Source of the DNA: an uncultured Chlamydia sp.
GTDB taxonomy: Bacteria; Chlamydiota; Chlamydiia; Chlamydiales; Simkaniaceae
Assembly (NCBI GenBank): GCA_946127115.1
Contig: CAMGYI010000001.1
Coordinates: 1,173,288 to 1,237,287 of the forward strand
Length of the DNA: 64,000 nucleotides
Direction: 5' to 3'
Shown piece by piece: positions 45,937 to 55,213 of this stretch; position 1 is the stretch's first letter; each line of letters opens with the position of its first letter. Below the pieces are notes generated by a model, which had not been told where the DNA came from, ran no database searches, and saw only the letters and a list, made by a program, of their open reading frames with translations. A program made the translations under genes and the position numbers.

Positions 45937-47013
45937 TCAGAAATATAAACATGCTGAGAATGTCAAGCCATGCATCGTAAGATCCTCAGAATAGTTATCA
46001 TACCTGAAAGCTGCATATTCGTAGACCCTGAGCATTTGATTTTGTCGCCACCAATACATTCCCTCGTAATAGACTCCAAGATCAAGATAATACTCCTTCT
46101 GATTGAAGTATCTTCCATGCCCAATCCCTAGGCGCCACTGAACCATCGGAACAAATCGGTGTTTATTATCCTCTAAATGAATTCTATCACAAAGATTAGG
46201 CGTTACCTTTTCTCGATGTTCAATATCGTAAAAACCATAAAGAATTGCTCCTGAAAAGAGCCCTCCAATATACCATCCATCCAAAAAGTGCCATTTAGAG
46301 TTCACTCCACCTCTAAGCCCTATTCCCCAATACTCACAATCATCATTGATATGCGCAGAATTATTCCCTAAAGAACCGCCTGTATATCGAAGCGTTTGGC
46401 ATTGATCAATCCATGCATTTTTAATACTAATGAATGGACGAAAGGAAAGTTTTTCACTCACGTAATAATGACGCCCTAATTCCAAGTCGATATTATAGAA
46501 ATCGAGATCATACGTCGCCTTCGCAAATACAACACCTGTTTGTGTAATAACAGAACCGCGGAGGGGGATTAAAACACTATTTTGTCCTCCGCGAGATTTC
46601 CCAGATGCATGATTTCGGTAGTAAACAAAAGACATGTAAACATCCCACTGATCAAAAGCAATGTTCTTACCACTCCCGATGCGTAAGCCCCAGGACCATC
46701 CAAAATCAATATCTTTAGTTCTGCCTTTTAGTGGAACACTTGTTAAAAGTGTGCTATTGCTATAGGCAAATGCCGTTCCATTTGTGCGTTGGTACCAGTA
46801 AAGAGGTTCAATGGTTAAAAACCATTCGTCTCTCATCACTCCAGGATTTGCACTTGGACGTGCCTGACTGACCATCATAATATGAAGGTTTTCTCTTAAA
46901 GTTTCTATTTCTTTCTCGAGTTTTTCAATTCGGGAAGAATTAGTCTCCAGAGCCCCTAAGAAGGGGATTTGGAATAGTAAGGAAATAAAAAATAGTTTCT
47001 TTGTCAGTTGCAA
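45937..47013 (-). CDS. MOMP-like outer-membrane porin, copy 1
   Basis: Protein of 358 residues with a signal peptide (residues 1-21). A short coiled coil follows ('SRIEKLEKEIETLREN'), then a beta-barrel of the Legionella/Simkania major outer-membrane protein type. Features shared with the two copies downstream: 'EPLYWYQRTNGTAFAYS', 'VPLKGRTKDIDFGW', 'LGRHYYVSEKLSFRP', 'DDCEYWGIG' and 'YWWRQNQM'. The last residue is Phe, the barrel-assembly signal. It probably acts as a porin. It is shorter and more diverged than the other two. Confidence 0.85.
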   Translation of the reverse strand: MQLTKKLFFISLLFQIPFLGALETNSSRIEKLEKEIETLRENLHIMMVSQARPSANPGVMRDEWFLTIEPLYWYQRTNGTAFAYSNSTLLTSVPLKGRTKDIDFGWSWGLRIGSGKNIAFDQWDVYMSFVYYRNHASGKSRGGQNSVLIPLRGSVITQTGVVFAKATYDLDFYNIDLELGRHYYVSEKLSFRPFISIKNAWIDQCQTLRYTGGSLGNNSAHINDDCEYWGIGLRGGVNSKWHFLDGWYIGGLFSGAILYGFYDIEHREKVTPNLCDRIHLEDNKHRFVPMVQWRLGIGHGRYFNQKEYYLDLGVYYEGMYWWRQNQMLRVYEYAAFRYDNYSEDLTMHGLTFSACLYF

Positions 47014-47180
47014 AACTACACTTATTTAAATGCGCATCTGACCTTACATTAATTAATAACTTATTTTGTTTAAACTATTTTGTTTCATGCTCTGGATTAG
47101 AATATCCACACTAGGAACAATCCCGATCTCCCGCGGCAAAGCCTACAGTTCCAAGTCTGAAAAAAAAATCGTGCACTTTT

Positions 47181-47468
47181 TTATGAATATTCTGCTTGAT
47201 TTTCTAATTTCTTAACACGTTCTTCCAATTCTGAAACCCGTGTTTCGATTGAAGGTTTTAGTTGCACACCTCTCTTGCACTTACCGAATAAAAGTTCCTG
47301 CATGGACACTTTTCCTTCGGTAAATTCTTCAATCTTATGAGCCGTTCTAAGTGAAGGGCGAGTAATCCCCTTTAATATTTTCCAGAGGTTTGTTGTGCTT
47401 ATCCCAACCGATTGGGCGAAGGACTTCTTTTTTAGTCCTGACTTGCTGATAAAATCTTCTAGTAACAT
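47181..47468 (-). CDS. XRE-type helix-turn-helix DNA-binding protein
   Basis: Protein of 95 residues. The first ~55 residues are a helix-turn-helix of the XRE/lambda-repressor type ('KKSFAQSVGISTTNLWKILKG' read in pieces). The last ~25 form a coiled coil ('RVSELEERVKKLENQ') that would allow dimers. It lies upstream of MOMP copy 1 on the same strand, separated by 167 bases, and could regulate it. The nearby gap holds an IS481 remnant, so it may also come from a mobile element. Confidence 0.75.
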   Translation of the reverse strand: MLLEDFISKSGLKKKSFAQSVGISTTNLWKILKGITRPSLRTAHKIEEFTEGKVSMQELLFGKCKRGVQLKPSIETRVSELEERVKKLENQAEYS

Positions 47469-47779
47469 ATCTCTCTAGCTTGCAGCGCTTCTTTGCACAG
47501 GCAATATTATTCCAACACCTTTTTTTATTCAATTTTTTTATAAAAAAAATTATTTTCTAACGAATTTAGATAAACAAACAGCAAAATGATTAACTTGAGT
47601 TAACTATTTTATCTTCTTAACTGAACACACTGAAAAGAGAGAAAAGAACATTATTTGATTTGTAATAGCCAAGACTTGACCTGACGGACATTTTTTATCT
47701 GACACCTTCAAACTCAGAAGTTGTCACTTTTTAGTCATTGTTTCCTCAGAATTGATTTCTATCTTCTCCTAATAGGAAA

Positions 47780-48410
47780 CCTTCTTTTCTCCGATCATTT
47801 TCTCTTGAGCCAAATATTTAGCCTCAATAAAAATCCGAAGGGGTGTTTTCCTATAACAATACTTCCCACCGTAAGGACGCTCATCGCGTGTACTCTTCCA
47901 GCCATTTATTGACATCTTCTTGAAGCTTTTCAAGATTAGAGTAGGCTCTCTTTCGAAACGCTGTTACATAGAACTCATTTTGCATCATCCTAAGGAATCT
48001 CATTCACAAATCTCATTGGTCTGTGGAGAGCGAGCTTTTGTCCTTGTATGATCAATACCTCCTGTTCGGAGTTGAGTATGTCAGCTGCAACAGAGAAAGT
48101 TCTTCCTATCGTAAAGCTTGGCAAAGCCCGCTTTCGAATAGGTGGCGATTACTGTCTGTTGGTAGATTCTTCCCACTCCTTTAATTATTCCTACTTAAGT
48201 ATAAGTATCTTGACCAAGAAGATACCCGGGATGTTCGGTTACAATTCCTCTCCGAGCTTCTTCTTCCTCTTTTTTCTCTCAAGAGGCTTTACCTGGTCTT
48301 CTGTTAAAACAAGGCCTTCTTGAGCAACTTTTGTCTCTAGTGCTTTAAATCTTTTTCTAAAGATTTAAAGATCATGACATAGCCAAACAAAGCGAACTCA
48401 TCCTGTTAAA
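47780..48410 (-). pseudogene. IS481-family transposase remnant
   Basis: Read on the minus strand, pieces of an integrase-core transposase follow each other with frame changes: 'LTEDQVKPLERKKRKKKLGEE' (read in pieces), 'GVGRIYQQTVI', 'SKAGFAKLYD', 'VAADILNSEQE', 'DHTRTKARSPQTNEICE', 'MMQNEFYVTAFRKRAYSNLEKLQEDVNKWLEEY' (read in pieces), and finally 'RKTPLRIF' and 'AKYLAQEKMIG'. This order is that of IS481-type transposases. Stops, frameshifts and at least one internal deletion show that it is inactive. It fills most of the gap 47469-48503 between the regulator and MOMP copy 2. Confidence 0.8.
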
Positions 48411-48447
48411 ACCACTTACATTTGATTATCAGAGTAGATCAAAAAAA

Positions 48448-48472
48448 GGTGAGGCTCTTACAGAGCCCCACC
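48448..48472 (-). terminator. Rho-independent terminator of MOMP copy 2
   Basis: On the minus strand AGGTGGGGCTCTGTAAGAGCCTCACCT forms a stem of about 11 pairs (one G-T wobble) with a 3-5 base loop, followed directly by seven T. It lies about 32 bases after the stop of the MOMP copy 2 gene. It is the clearest terminator in the window. Confidence 0.85.
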
Positions 48473-48503
48473 TTTTGTAGGATCTTAATTGCTACGGTTT
48501 AGA

Positions 48504-49652
48504 CTAGAAGTCCCATTTGAAATCTAATGTTAAACCGTGCATGCTGACGTCATCAGAATATCTCTCATATTTGAGCACTGCGGCGTCATCAATCTTAATC
48601 ATCTGGTTTTGTCTCCACCAATAATTAGCTTCGAATCCAAGCCCAATCCCAAGATGTTGCTTGTTATTGTGGATGTACTGGTCAAAACGCAACCCGAGCT
48701 GCATCTGCACTGTTGGCGAGAACGCATGTCGGTTAGCATTAAGTTTGATTCGATTATCTTCAACAGCACTGAATCGTTCTTTGTGGTCTACATCAAAGTA
48801 TCCGAAAAGAAGCGCGCCAGCAACATTACCAAAAAGGCTAAATCCATTTCCAAGGTACCACTTAGAGTCAACACCAACACGTGGTCCTAGACCCCAGAAA
48901 TCACAATCATCTTTAATGTGAACTGTATTCACACCAAGTCCAAGCTTATCACCGTTACCACTAGAAGTAGCGACTCCACCAGTATAGCGGGTGATCTGTT
49001 CTTGATCAATCCAAGCAGTCTTCAAACCCCAGTGCGGGCGAAAAGATAGCTTTCCACTGATGTAGTATGCGCGACCTAATTCCAAGTCAATCGCTTGATA
49101 ATCAAAATCATACTGCGACTTTGCACTAGAAGCATACAGGAATGTATCAAGACCTGCACCACTTGTTGCTACAATGGTGGCTGATCCACGAAGTGGGATA
49201 ACTGTGCTGTTAAGTCCAGCACGAGTTGAGTCACTTCCGTTGGAATCAAACCAAGAGTACTGGGCTCTAAGATCCCAGCCATCATGTTCAAAATTGTATC
49301 CAAGACCGAAACGCAGACCCCAATCCCATTCGAAATCGATATCTTTAGTTCGACCTTTTACAGGAAGAGCTCCTGCAGGATCATTGTCTGAGTATGCAAA
49401 TTCTGTTCCACCTACTTTTGCGTGCCAGTATAGCACATCAGCAGTGAAGAACCAGCCATACCCATCGACTTCCGCCCGAGCTGTAGCTGTTTGTGCACCA
49501 TATGTTCCCATGGCAGTCTCAGTACGCACTTGCTGCATTTGGTTTTCAAGTTGCGTTACCCGAGAATCCATGTCCATGCCAGCGAAGGCAGTGGACGATG
49601 CCATAAGGGTAACAAGGGCGATTGAGAATTTTCTCAATAAGCTCACTTTCAT
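48504..49652 (-). CDS. MOMP-like outer-membrane porin, copy 2
   Basis: Protein of 382 residues with a signal peptide cut near 'TAFA'. A short heptad region ('RVTQLENQMQQVRTE') precedes the barrel. It shares 'GTEFAYSDNDPAG', 'LPVKGRTKDIDFEWDWG', 'STVIPLRGSAT', 'LGRAYYISGKLSFRPH', 'DDCDFWGLGPRVGVDSKW' (read in pieces) and 'YWWRQNQM' with its neighbour at 50268, and ends in Phe ('FKWDF'). The start has GAGGTAAAAAA upstream, nearly the same as copy 3. A strong terminator follows. The conserved Cys in 'DDCDFWG' may form disulfides, as in chlamydial envelopes. Probably a porin and surface antigen. Confidence 0.9.
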   Translation of the reverse strand: MKVSLLRKFSIALVTLMASSTAFAGMDMDSRVTQLENQMQQVRTETAMGTYGAQTATARAEVDGYGWFFTADVLYWHAKVGGTEFAYSDNDPAGALPVKGRTKDIDFEWDWGLRFGLGYNFEHDGWDLRAQYSWFDSNGSDSTRAGLNSTVIPLRGSATIVATSGAGLDTFLYASSAKSQYDFDYQAIDLELGRAYYISGKLSFRPHWGLKTAWIDQEQITRYTGGVATSSGNGDKLGLGVNTVHIKDDCDFWGLGPRVGVDSKWYLGNGFSLFGNVAGALLFGYFDVDHKERFSAVEDNRIKLNANRHAFSPTVQMQLGLRFDQYIHNNKQHLGIGLGFEANYWWRQNQMIKIDDAAVLKYERYSDDVSMHGLTLDFKWDF

Positions 49653-49969
49653 TTTTTTACCTCATGGGGGTTAATTTTTAGCTTTGTTGCCTCAATTTTT
49701 TCTATAATGATAACGCCTAAATAAATGAAACATTTTTTTCTAATTTTATTTTAAAAGATATTAAAAACATGTCTCTTTTGTTTACGATAACCCTCCTCCT
49801 GAGAGCTGCAAAGTCGTTACCGGAAGCTGCCATAATAGGTTAATCTTCCTCTAAACTCAGAGATACGAAATTATTTATATAATTGTACAGAATTATCTAA
49901 ATTTTTTATTTAATTAAAACGTAAGTATAATAATTTAAAGAAACTAAACAGATTTTTTCCCCATAAGTC

Positions 49970-50215
49970 GAGGAGTTTATTAAGGATTAAGTTGAAATTG
50001 ACTACTCTCCTGAACAGGTTCCTCTTCTTATTCATCAATATATGACCAAATCATCTCATCTGTGATATTCGGCTAAGTAGCCTCTACTCCAAAACGCCTT
50101 TCCAGAAAAATCTTTTTAAATGAGGGAACTCTCTCCAAGTCATTCTGGAGCTAATCCCTTTCAATCACTGCACCACGACAAGGGATTCCACCCACCTCCG
50201 GAGAAGACATTAAAA
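49970..50215 (-). pseudogene. IS200/IS605-type transposase (TnpA) remnant
   Basis: The minus strand reads, in joined frames, 'SSRMTWREFPHLKKIF', 'RFGVEAT', 'PNITDEMIWSYIDE' and 'EEEPVQESSQFQL'. This order resembles the C-terminal end of IS200-type TnpA (KGxSSRxLRxEFPHLKK...LWSxGYF...V..YI..Q). At least three in-frame stops are present. It lies in the 615-base gap between MOMP copies 2 and 3; the rest of the gap is A/T-rich and otherwise empty. Confidence 0.6.
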
Positions 50216-50267
50216 AAAGATTCCCACATATAAGAGCCTTTATACTACTTTTAGATGATCTCTCTAG

Positions 50268-51425
50268 CTAGAAATCCCATCTAACATCAACTGTCAATCC
50301 ATAGAATGCTATGTCTTCAGAATATCTCTCATACTTGAGCTCTGTAAAGTCATCGACTTTAAGCATCTGATTTTGTCTCCACCAATACTCAGTTTCGAAA
50401 CCAACTCCGATTCCAAGATGATGGCAATCGTGGTGGAGGAAGGTATCATAACGCATTCCTAACTTAAAGTTCACCATCGGCGCAAATGCATGACGGTTTG
50501 CATGAAGGCGAATTCTTGCGTCTCCAACGGCGCTATAGTACTCCTTATGGTCCACATCAAAATGGCCTAATAGAAGGGCCCCAGAGACATTTCCAAAAAT
50601 GCTTAGCTTATTTCCCATATACCAGCGGGAATCAATCCCTGTACGTGGTCCCAGGCCCCAGAAGTCACAATCTTCTTTAACATGAACCGTGTTCCCTTGA
50701 AGCCCAAGAAGTTTTATTCCTTGATTAAGCATTGGGTTTCCACCTGTATAGCGAGTTGTCTGCTCTTGGTCAATCCATGTAGTCTTCAACCCCCAAAATG
50801 GGCGAAGTGAAAGAGTAGAGCTAATATAATAGTCGCGACCTAATTCCACATCAACTGCTTGATAGTCTAAATCATACATCGACTTTGCACTGGTTGCAAA
50901 GATAAACTCACCAGTAGTTTGATTTGCTTCAGGAACTGTTGTCAATGTACTCGATCCCCGAAGGGGAACTACCGAATTATTGAGTCCAGCCCGAACAGAA
51001 TCTGATCCACTAGTGTCCCACCAAGTGTAGCGAGCTCTGAAATCCCAACCATCATAGTCGAAGTTGTAACCAAGACCTGCTCGAATACCCCAATCCCAGT
51101 CAAATTCCATACATTTTTTTCTCCCCTTAATAGGAAGAGAAGAAATTTTATCTTGATCTGTGTAGGCATACTCGGTTCCGCCTACCCTTGTCTTCCAATA
51201 TAGAAGCTCAAAAGAGATAAACCACCCATTGCCATCAACCTCTGGACGCGCAGTCGCGGTATTAGCACCATAGGTTCCTATTGCTGTCTCGGTTCCCACT
51301 TGCTTCATCTGCTGCTCAAGCTCGTTTAATCGTACTTCTCTATCAGCTGCTGCATATGACTGGAAAGAGATCATAAGAAAGGAAAGGATGCCCGGTCCAA
51401 AACTCCTTAAATGTCTCAACTTCAT
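50268..51425 (-). CDS. MOMP-like outer-membrane porin, copy 3
   Basis: Protein of 385 residues, the closest relative of copy 2. Signal peptide ends near 'SYAAA'; then a heptad stretch ('RLNELEQQMKQVGTE') and the barrel. Shared motifs include 'GTEYAYTDQDK', 'LPIKGRKKCMEFDWDWG', 'VPLRGSST', 'LGRDYYISSTLSLRPFWG' and 'DCDFWGLGPRTGIDSRW' (read in pieces), ending in Phe ('VRWDF'). Copies 2 and 3 probably arose from a tandem duplication that was later split by the IS200 insertion. Unlike copy 2 it has an extra Cys in 'KKCMEF' and more His near the C-terminus. Confidence 0.9.
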   Translation of the reverse strand: MKLRHLRSFGPGILSFLMISFQSYAAADREVRLNELEQQMKQVGTETAIGTYGANTATARPEVDGNGWFISFELLYWKTRVGGTEYAYTDQDKISSLPIKGRKKCMEFDWDWGIRAGLGYNFDYDGWDFRARYTWWDTSGSDSVRAGLNNSVVPLRGSSTLTTVPEANQTTGEFIFATSAKSMYDLDYQAVDVELGRDYYISSTLSLRPFWGLKTTWIDQEQTTRYTGGNPMLNQGIKLLGLQGNTVHVKEDCDFWGLGPRTGIDSRWYMGNKLSIFGNVSGALLLGHFDVDHKEYYSAVGDARIRLHANRHAFAPMVNFKLGMRYDTFLHHDCHHLGIGVGFETEYWWRQNQMLKVDDFTELKYERYSEDIAFYGLTVDVRWDF

Positions 51426-51516
51426 CTTTTTACCTCTTGAAGGGGTTAAATATAACAGTTCTTAGTTCCCTGATATAAAACATGATGAAGAATAAACAAA
51501 AGAAATTTTTATAAAA

Positions 51517-51533
51517 TTACAGAATTTCTGTAA
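51517..51533 (-). terminator. Possible terminator of rpoD
   Basis: TTACAGAATTTCTGTAA is a near-perfect palindrome of 17 bases, 7 bases after the rpoD stop on the minus strand. It is followed by TTTTATAAAAATTT. The stem is A/T-rich and short, so termination may be weak. Confidence 0.4.
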
Positions 51534-51539
51534 GACACT

Positions 51540-53204
51540 CTATTCCTGCTCAATGATGTCTAGGAAAGCTTGAAGCTGTTTTGACCTTGTTGGGTGACGC
51601 ATCTTGCGAAGGGCTTTAGCCTCAATTTGACGAACTCTCTCACGAGTCACTTTGAACCGCACTCCAACTTCTTCCAAAGTCTTAGGCTTCCCATCGAGGA
51701 GCCCAAAACGTTCGATAAGAACTGTTCTTTCTCGATCAGTCAACGTCGAGAGAACTTCGTTCATCTTATCCTTTAATATGGAATATCCCGTGGCCTCATC
51801 AGGAGATTCGATCGAAGTGTCTTCAATAAAGTCACCAAACTGACTCTCTCCGCTATCCCCTACCTCAGCTTGCAGAGAGATCGGATGCTGAGCAATCTTA
51901 TAGATCTCACGAATCCTCTCAGGGGTTAAACCGAGTTCTGTTGCCAATTCTTCAGGAGTAGGCTCCCTCCCAGTCTCCATCATTAACTTCTTGGCGCCAC
52001 GAAGGACCTTATTAATAGTCTCAATCATGTGAACAGGAATTCGAATCGTCCGAGCCTGATCAGCAATTGCTCGTGTTACCGCTTGACGAATCCACCAGGT
52101 GGCATAGGTAGAAAATTTATACCCTCGACGGTATTCAAACTTTTCAACCGCTTTCATCAGACCCATATTTCCTTCCTGAATCAGATCAAGGAATGAAAGC
52201 CCTCTATTGGTATACTTCTTTGCAATCGAGATCACGAGGCGAAGATTTGACTCCACCATTTCTCTTTTGGCCTCTTGGCTCTTATCCATCCACCGCTGAA
52301 GCATTCGAACGTCTTTCTTAAACTTATCTAAAGTACGGCCTGCAGCAAGTTCACGCTTTGCCAATTTTCGCTCAGAGGCTATCAGCTTTGCTTTCGCAAA
52401 TCTATTTTTCTCAGCACGAGGAATGAGTTCTTGAATTTCTTTTTCCAAAGCCAAAAAGCGACCATAGGAAGAAAGAATGACCTCCCCAAAGTCATCGGTA
52501 ATATTGTGTCGGAAGTGCATCCGTCTTAAGTAAGCTTGAGTCCGCACATTGCACTTTTCAATATCTTCTGAAAGCTTAACTTTTTCAACTTTTGAAAGCT
52601 TCGTCTCTAAAGAACGGCTCAAAAGCCCCTCTAAGACAATATCTTCTCTGTAGAGTAGCTCCTTAAGCTTGGGAAGCTTCTTCAAAAAACTATTTTTGTC
52701 CTCGATTTCCTTTTCGGCAATAATTTTATCAAAGCGATCCTTTCCAGAAATTAAATAGTTAGCAATAGAGACAGACTCGCGAGTTGAATAGCGGAATCGC
52801 ATGATAATTCGTTCGATCTGGATCTGTGCTTTTTCAATCCTTTTGGAGATTTCCACCTCCTCTTCCCTAGAAAGAAGGGGAACAGAACCCATTTCTTTTA
52901 GGTACATTCGAACAGGATCGTCGCTACTTCCTTCCATCCTTTTCGGAAGGGATTCCATCTCCTTAGCTTCTTTCTTTCTTTCCTTTTGGCGGTCAACTTC
53001 AGACTGATTTAAAATCTGAATATCCATTCCGCTTAAGAAAATCAACACTTGATCGATCTGCTCAGCAGAATCAAAGGTCATCGGAAGAATTTCATTGATT
53101 TCTTCATACGTGATGAACCCCTGCTCCTTAGCAATAGCTACGAGCTCTTCGATTTTTTGTTGATGCTGGGGATCGAAACCCTGACTAAATCCGGATTTAC
53201 TCAT
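51540..53204 (-). CDS. rpoD: RNA polymerase major sigma factor (sigma-66)
   Basis: Sigma-70 family protein of 554 residues. It has region 1.2 ('[16 protein letters not shown]'), region 2 with '[17 protein letters not shown]' and '[16 protein letters not shown]' (read in pieces; binds the -10 element), region 3 and region 4 ('[28 protein letters not shown]', read in pieces; binds -35). It is the housekeeping sigma factor of Chlamydiales, known as sigma-66 (CT615). In Chlamydia the gene likewise lies near rpsT. The next gene upstream is divergent. Confidence 0.97.
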   Translation of the reverse strand: MSKSGFSQGFDPQHQQKIEELVAIAKEQGFITYEEINEILPMTFDSAEQIDQVLIFLSGMDIQILNQSEVDRQKERKKEAKEMESLPKRMEGSSDDPVRMYLKEMGSVPLLSREEEVEISKRIEKAQIQIERIIMRFRYSTRESVSIANYLISGKDRFDKIIAEKEIEDKNSFLKKLPKLKELLYREDIVLEGLLSRSLETKLSKVEKVKLSEDIEKCNVRTQAYLRRMHFRHNITDDFGEVILSSYGRFLALEKEIQELIPRAEKNRFAKAKLIASERKLAKRELAAGRTLDKFKKDVRMLQRWMDKSQEAKREMVESNLRLVISIAKKYTNRGLSFLDLIQEGNMGLMKAVEKFEYRRGYKFSTYATWWIRQAVTRAIADQARTIRIPVHMIETINKVLRGAKKLMMETGREPTPEELATELGLTPERIREIYKIAQHPISLQAEVGDSGESQFGDFIEDTSIESPDEATGYSILKDKMNEVLSTLTDRERTVLIERFGLLDGKPKTLEEVGVRFKVTRERVRQIEAKALRKMRHPTRSKQLQAFLDIIEQE

Positions 53205-53327
53205 TGTCTCCTATGGAATGACACGCGACAGGTCTATTCTATGCAATAATTCCAAGCATAAAATGCGAGAACCACCTATTATAATCTCGTCCATACTGCA
53301 GAAAAAAAGGGATATTGTCAAGAGGTC

Positions 53328-53972
53328 ATGCATCGCTATCACAAAGTGATTCAAAAAACATTAGCGGATTTCCTTCCGGGAAGCGTCACTGAATACCGAT
53401 TTCCTTCAATTCGAAGAATTGCTGATGTTGTCTTTTTCCCACAAAAAATTATTTTTGAAGTGCAATGTTCTCCGATTTCAATCAAAGATGTCCAAAAAAG
53501 AAACCGAGACTATTCATCCCTTGGCTTCGCTGTAATTTGGATCTTGCATGATAGGATTTATAATAAAAAAATTGCTACCCCTGCGGAGCTTTACCTCCGT
53601 CAAAACCTCTCCTACTATACATCTATGACCCCTTTTGGACATGGTTTTTTTTACGATCAGCTCGATTTTTTTAAAGGTATGACGCAAATCTACAAAGGTC
53701 ACCACCGAATGATCAAAGCATTCCACCCCAAGCCATGTCCTAAGCTACCCTTCTTTTTTTCCAATAAACTCAGAAACCGCCCCCTAACACTCCCTGGAGA
53801 CATCAGGGAACATCTTCTCTTTAATGGACAGGGGAAGTGGGCATGGAAACTTGAAAAGAATTTGACACGAAAATGGACACTTAAAAAGGTTACGAAGGAA
53901 CTTTTTCATTCACTTCTTCTGAAGAATACATCCTCTTCACATAAATTTTTAGAAAAGAAAAATACAATATGA
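53328..53972 (+). CDS. CoiA-like competence/nuclease protein
   Basis: Protein of 214 residues. The first half carries 'RIADVVFFPQKIIFEVQCSPIS', with Asp and Glu-x-Gln spaced as in the PD-(D/E)xK nuclease fold of CoiA ('ExQ' after a D). CoiA proteins help with DNA uptake and recombination in Gram-positive bacteria. The C-terminal half is basic and aromatic, with no further motif. The zinc-finger-like N-terminal part of typical CoiA is missing. Its 3' end overlaps the convergent membrane-protein gene by 83 bases. Confidence 0.6.
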   Translation: MHRYHKVIQKTLADFLPGSVTEYRFPSIRRIADVVFFPQKIIFEVQCSPISIKDVQKRNRDYSSLGFAVIWILHDRIYNKKIATPAELYLRQNLSYYTSMTPFGHGFFYDQLDFFKGMTQIYKGHHRMIKAFHPKPCPKLPFFFSNKLRNRPLTLPGDIREHLLFNGQGKWAWKLEKNLTRKWTLKKVTKELFHSLLLKNTSSSHKFLEKKNTI

Positions 53973-54378
53973 TTCCAAGAGACAACGCAAAATGAATCGC
54001 TTTTCCCACTGGAAATATTTTTTGAAGGGCAGCTTCATGGGGGTGTTTAGGATTATACCAAATTTTCCAAGATTTCCCTTGCCATGCTTCGACTAAGTCC
54101 TCCGCCAAATAAGGATTAGGATAAACCGGTTTCGGGAAAGAATATGTTCCAACAATTCTCCTCTCCTCGATCTGAAACTGGTAAGCAGCCTCAACAGAAA
54201 ATTTACCCACTTTTATTTCGACTACTTTCCAATCAAAAACCTGAGCATCTGCAAAATGTGTCAAATGAAAGTAGCGATTAAGATTATAAAAGAATTCTCC
54301 CCCTATCCAAAGGCTTGCTCCACCAACGATTAAAAACATAAATATAAAAAAATTCTTAGAGACCAAAAGGCACCTCAC
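53890..54378 (-). CDS. Membrane protein, DUF3592-like
   Basis: Protein of 162 residues with two hydrophobic segments (about 11-27 and 128-146) around a ~95-residue soluble beta domain ('AYQFQIEERRIVGTYSFP', 'WYNPKHPHEA'). This plan, and the 'vxyNPxxPxxa' element, is that of DUF3592 proteins, whose function is unknown. Positioned between rpoD and rpsT, as an uncharacterised gene (CT616) is in Chlamydia; similarity to it cannot be tested here. It is divergent from rpsT with a 73-base gap. Confidence 0.6.
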   Translation of the reverse strand: MRCLLVSKNFFIFMFLIVGGASLWIGGEFFYNLNRYFHLTHFADAQVFDWKVVEIKVGKFSVEAAYQFQIEERRIVGTYSFPKPVYPNPYLAEDLVEAWQGKSWKIWYNPKHPHEAALQKIFPVGKAIHFALSLGIILYFSFLKIYVKRMYSSEEVNEKVPS

Positions 54379-54451
54379 TGCTTGATTGACGAATTATCCC
54401 CAAATTGGTATATTTTTCTCCATCACTCAATTTTAACGAATGGAATATTTT

Positions 54452-54742
54452 ATGTCTGAAGAAGGAAAAAAAGGGCCCGCAAAGAAAAAGTGTCCAACTG
54501 CTCAAAAGCGTATTAAGCAAAACAAAAAGTGCAACCTTCGTAATCGTTCTTTTGAATCTAGTGTAAAAACTGCAGTCCGTTCTTTTGAAAGTGCACTTAC
54601 TTTGAAGGATAATGAGAAGATGCAAGCTGCGCTTAGTTCTGTTTATAGCCTCATGGATCGTGGGGTTAAGCGAGGGGTTTTCAAAAAGAATAAAGCAGCG
54701 CGCGCTAAACAACGCATGTCTTTAATGCAGAAAAGCGCTTAA
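54452..54742 (+). CDS. rpsT: 30S ribosomal protein S20
   Basis: S20 of 96 residues. It is rich in Lys, Arg and Ala, with 'CPTAQKRIKQNKK', 'RNRSFESSVKTAVR' and 'VKRGVFKKNKAARAKQRM' (read in pieces) as family features. It binds 16S rRNA early in assembly of the small subunit. The start at 54452 lies after GGAAT with normal spacing; an upstream ATG at 54440 would add four residues. Upstream TATATT (about 54409) could be a -10 element. The stop overlaps the convergent Nudix gene by four bases. Matches CT617. Confidence 0.95.
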   Translation: MSEEGKKGPAKKKCPTAQKRIKQNKKCNLRNRSFESSVKTAVRSFESALTLKDNEKMQAALSSVYSLMDRGVKRGVFKKNKAARAKQRMSLMQKSA

Positions 54743-55152
54743 GATCTACTGTAAAGATCAAGCATCTCCCGGACCTCATTCCGTATGGGATATCCAACAG
54801 CTTCTTGAACTTCAAGCCAAGCAAACGAGATGCTTTTATTCTCCTCCACCGCAAATGGATCATTCACCTCAACCACAAAATTAAGGTGACGTTTCCCATC
54901 TACATCATAATGACCTAAGTAACGAAGAACCTCTTTGATCTCCATTGCTGTGTTTTCTGTCACCGCTCGTTGAATCGCTTGAGGAATTGTTTCTTTATCT
55001 TTTACTTGCGCACAGGGAAAGTGATAGAAAGAATTCATATCTTGCAAACCTTCCACCAAAAGAATTTTTCCATCCCCTTTGCAAACAAGTGTATCAATGA
55101 CCACCCCTTTGAGTCCCTCCTCTTGGGCCGCTTCAATTAGATTTTTGTACAT
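54739..55152 (-). CDS. Nudix-fold protein with altered catalytic box
   Basis: Protein of 137 residues with the outline of a Nudix hydrolase: 'LVCKGDGKILLVEG' first strand, then the box region 'KDKETIPQAIQRAVTENTAM', then 'HYDVDGKRHLNFVVEV' and 'FAWLEVQEA'. The Nudix box should read GxxxxxExxxxxxxREUxEExGU. Here Gly is Lys, Arg-Glu is Arg-Ala and the last Glu-Glu is Glu-Asn. Two metal-binding glutamates are therefore missing, so hydrolase activity is doubtful. The fold may have kept another role. It ends head-to-head with rpsT. Confidence 0.65.
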   Translation of the reverse strand: MYKNLIEAAQEEGLKGVVIDTLVCKGDGKILLVEGLQDMNSFYHFPCAQVKDKETIPQAIQRAVTENTAMEIKEVLRYLGHYDVDGKRHLNFVVEVNDPFAVEENKSISFAWLEVQEAVGYPIRNEVREMLDLYSRS

Positions 55153-55213
55153 CGATGATTCCTTTTAGCCTACTTATAACTTTATGGCACAGGCTAGGCA
55201 AGCGATTAATTAA

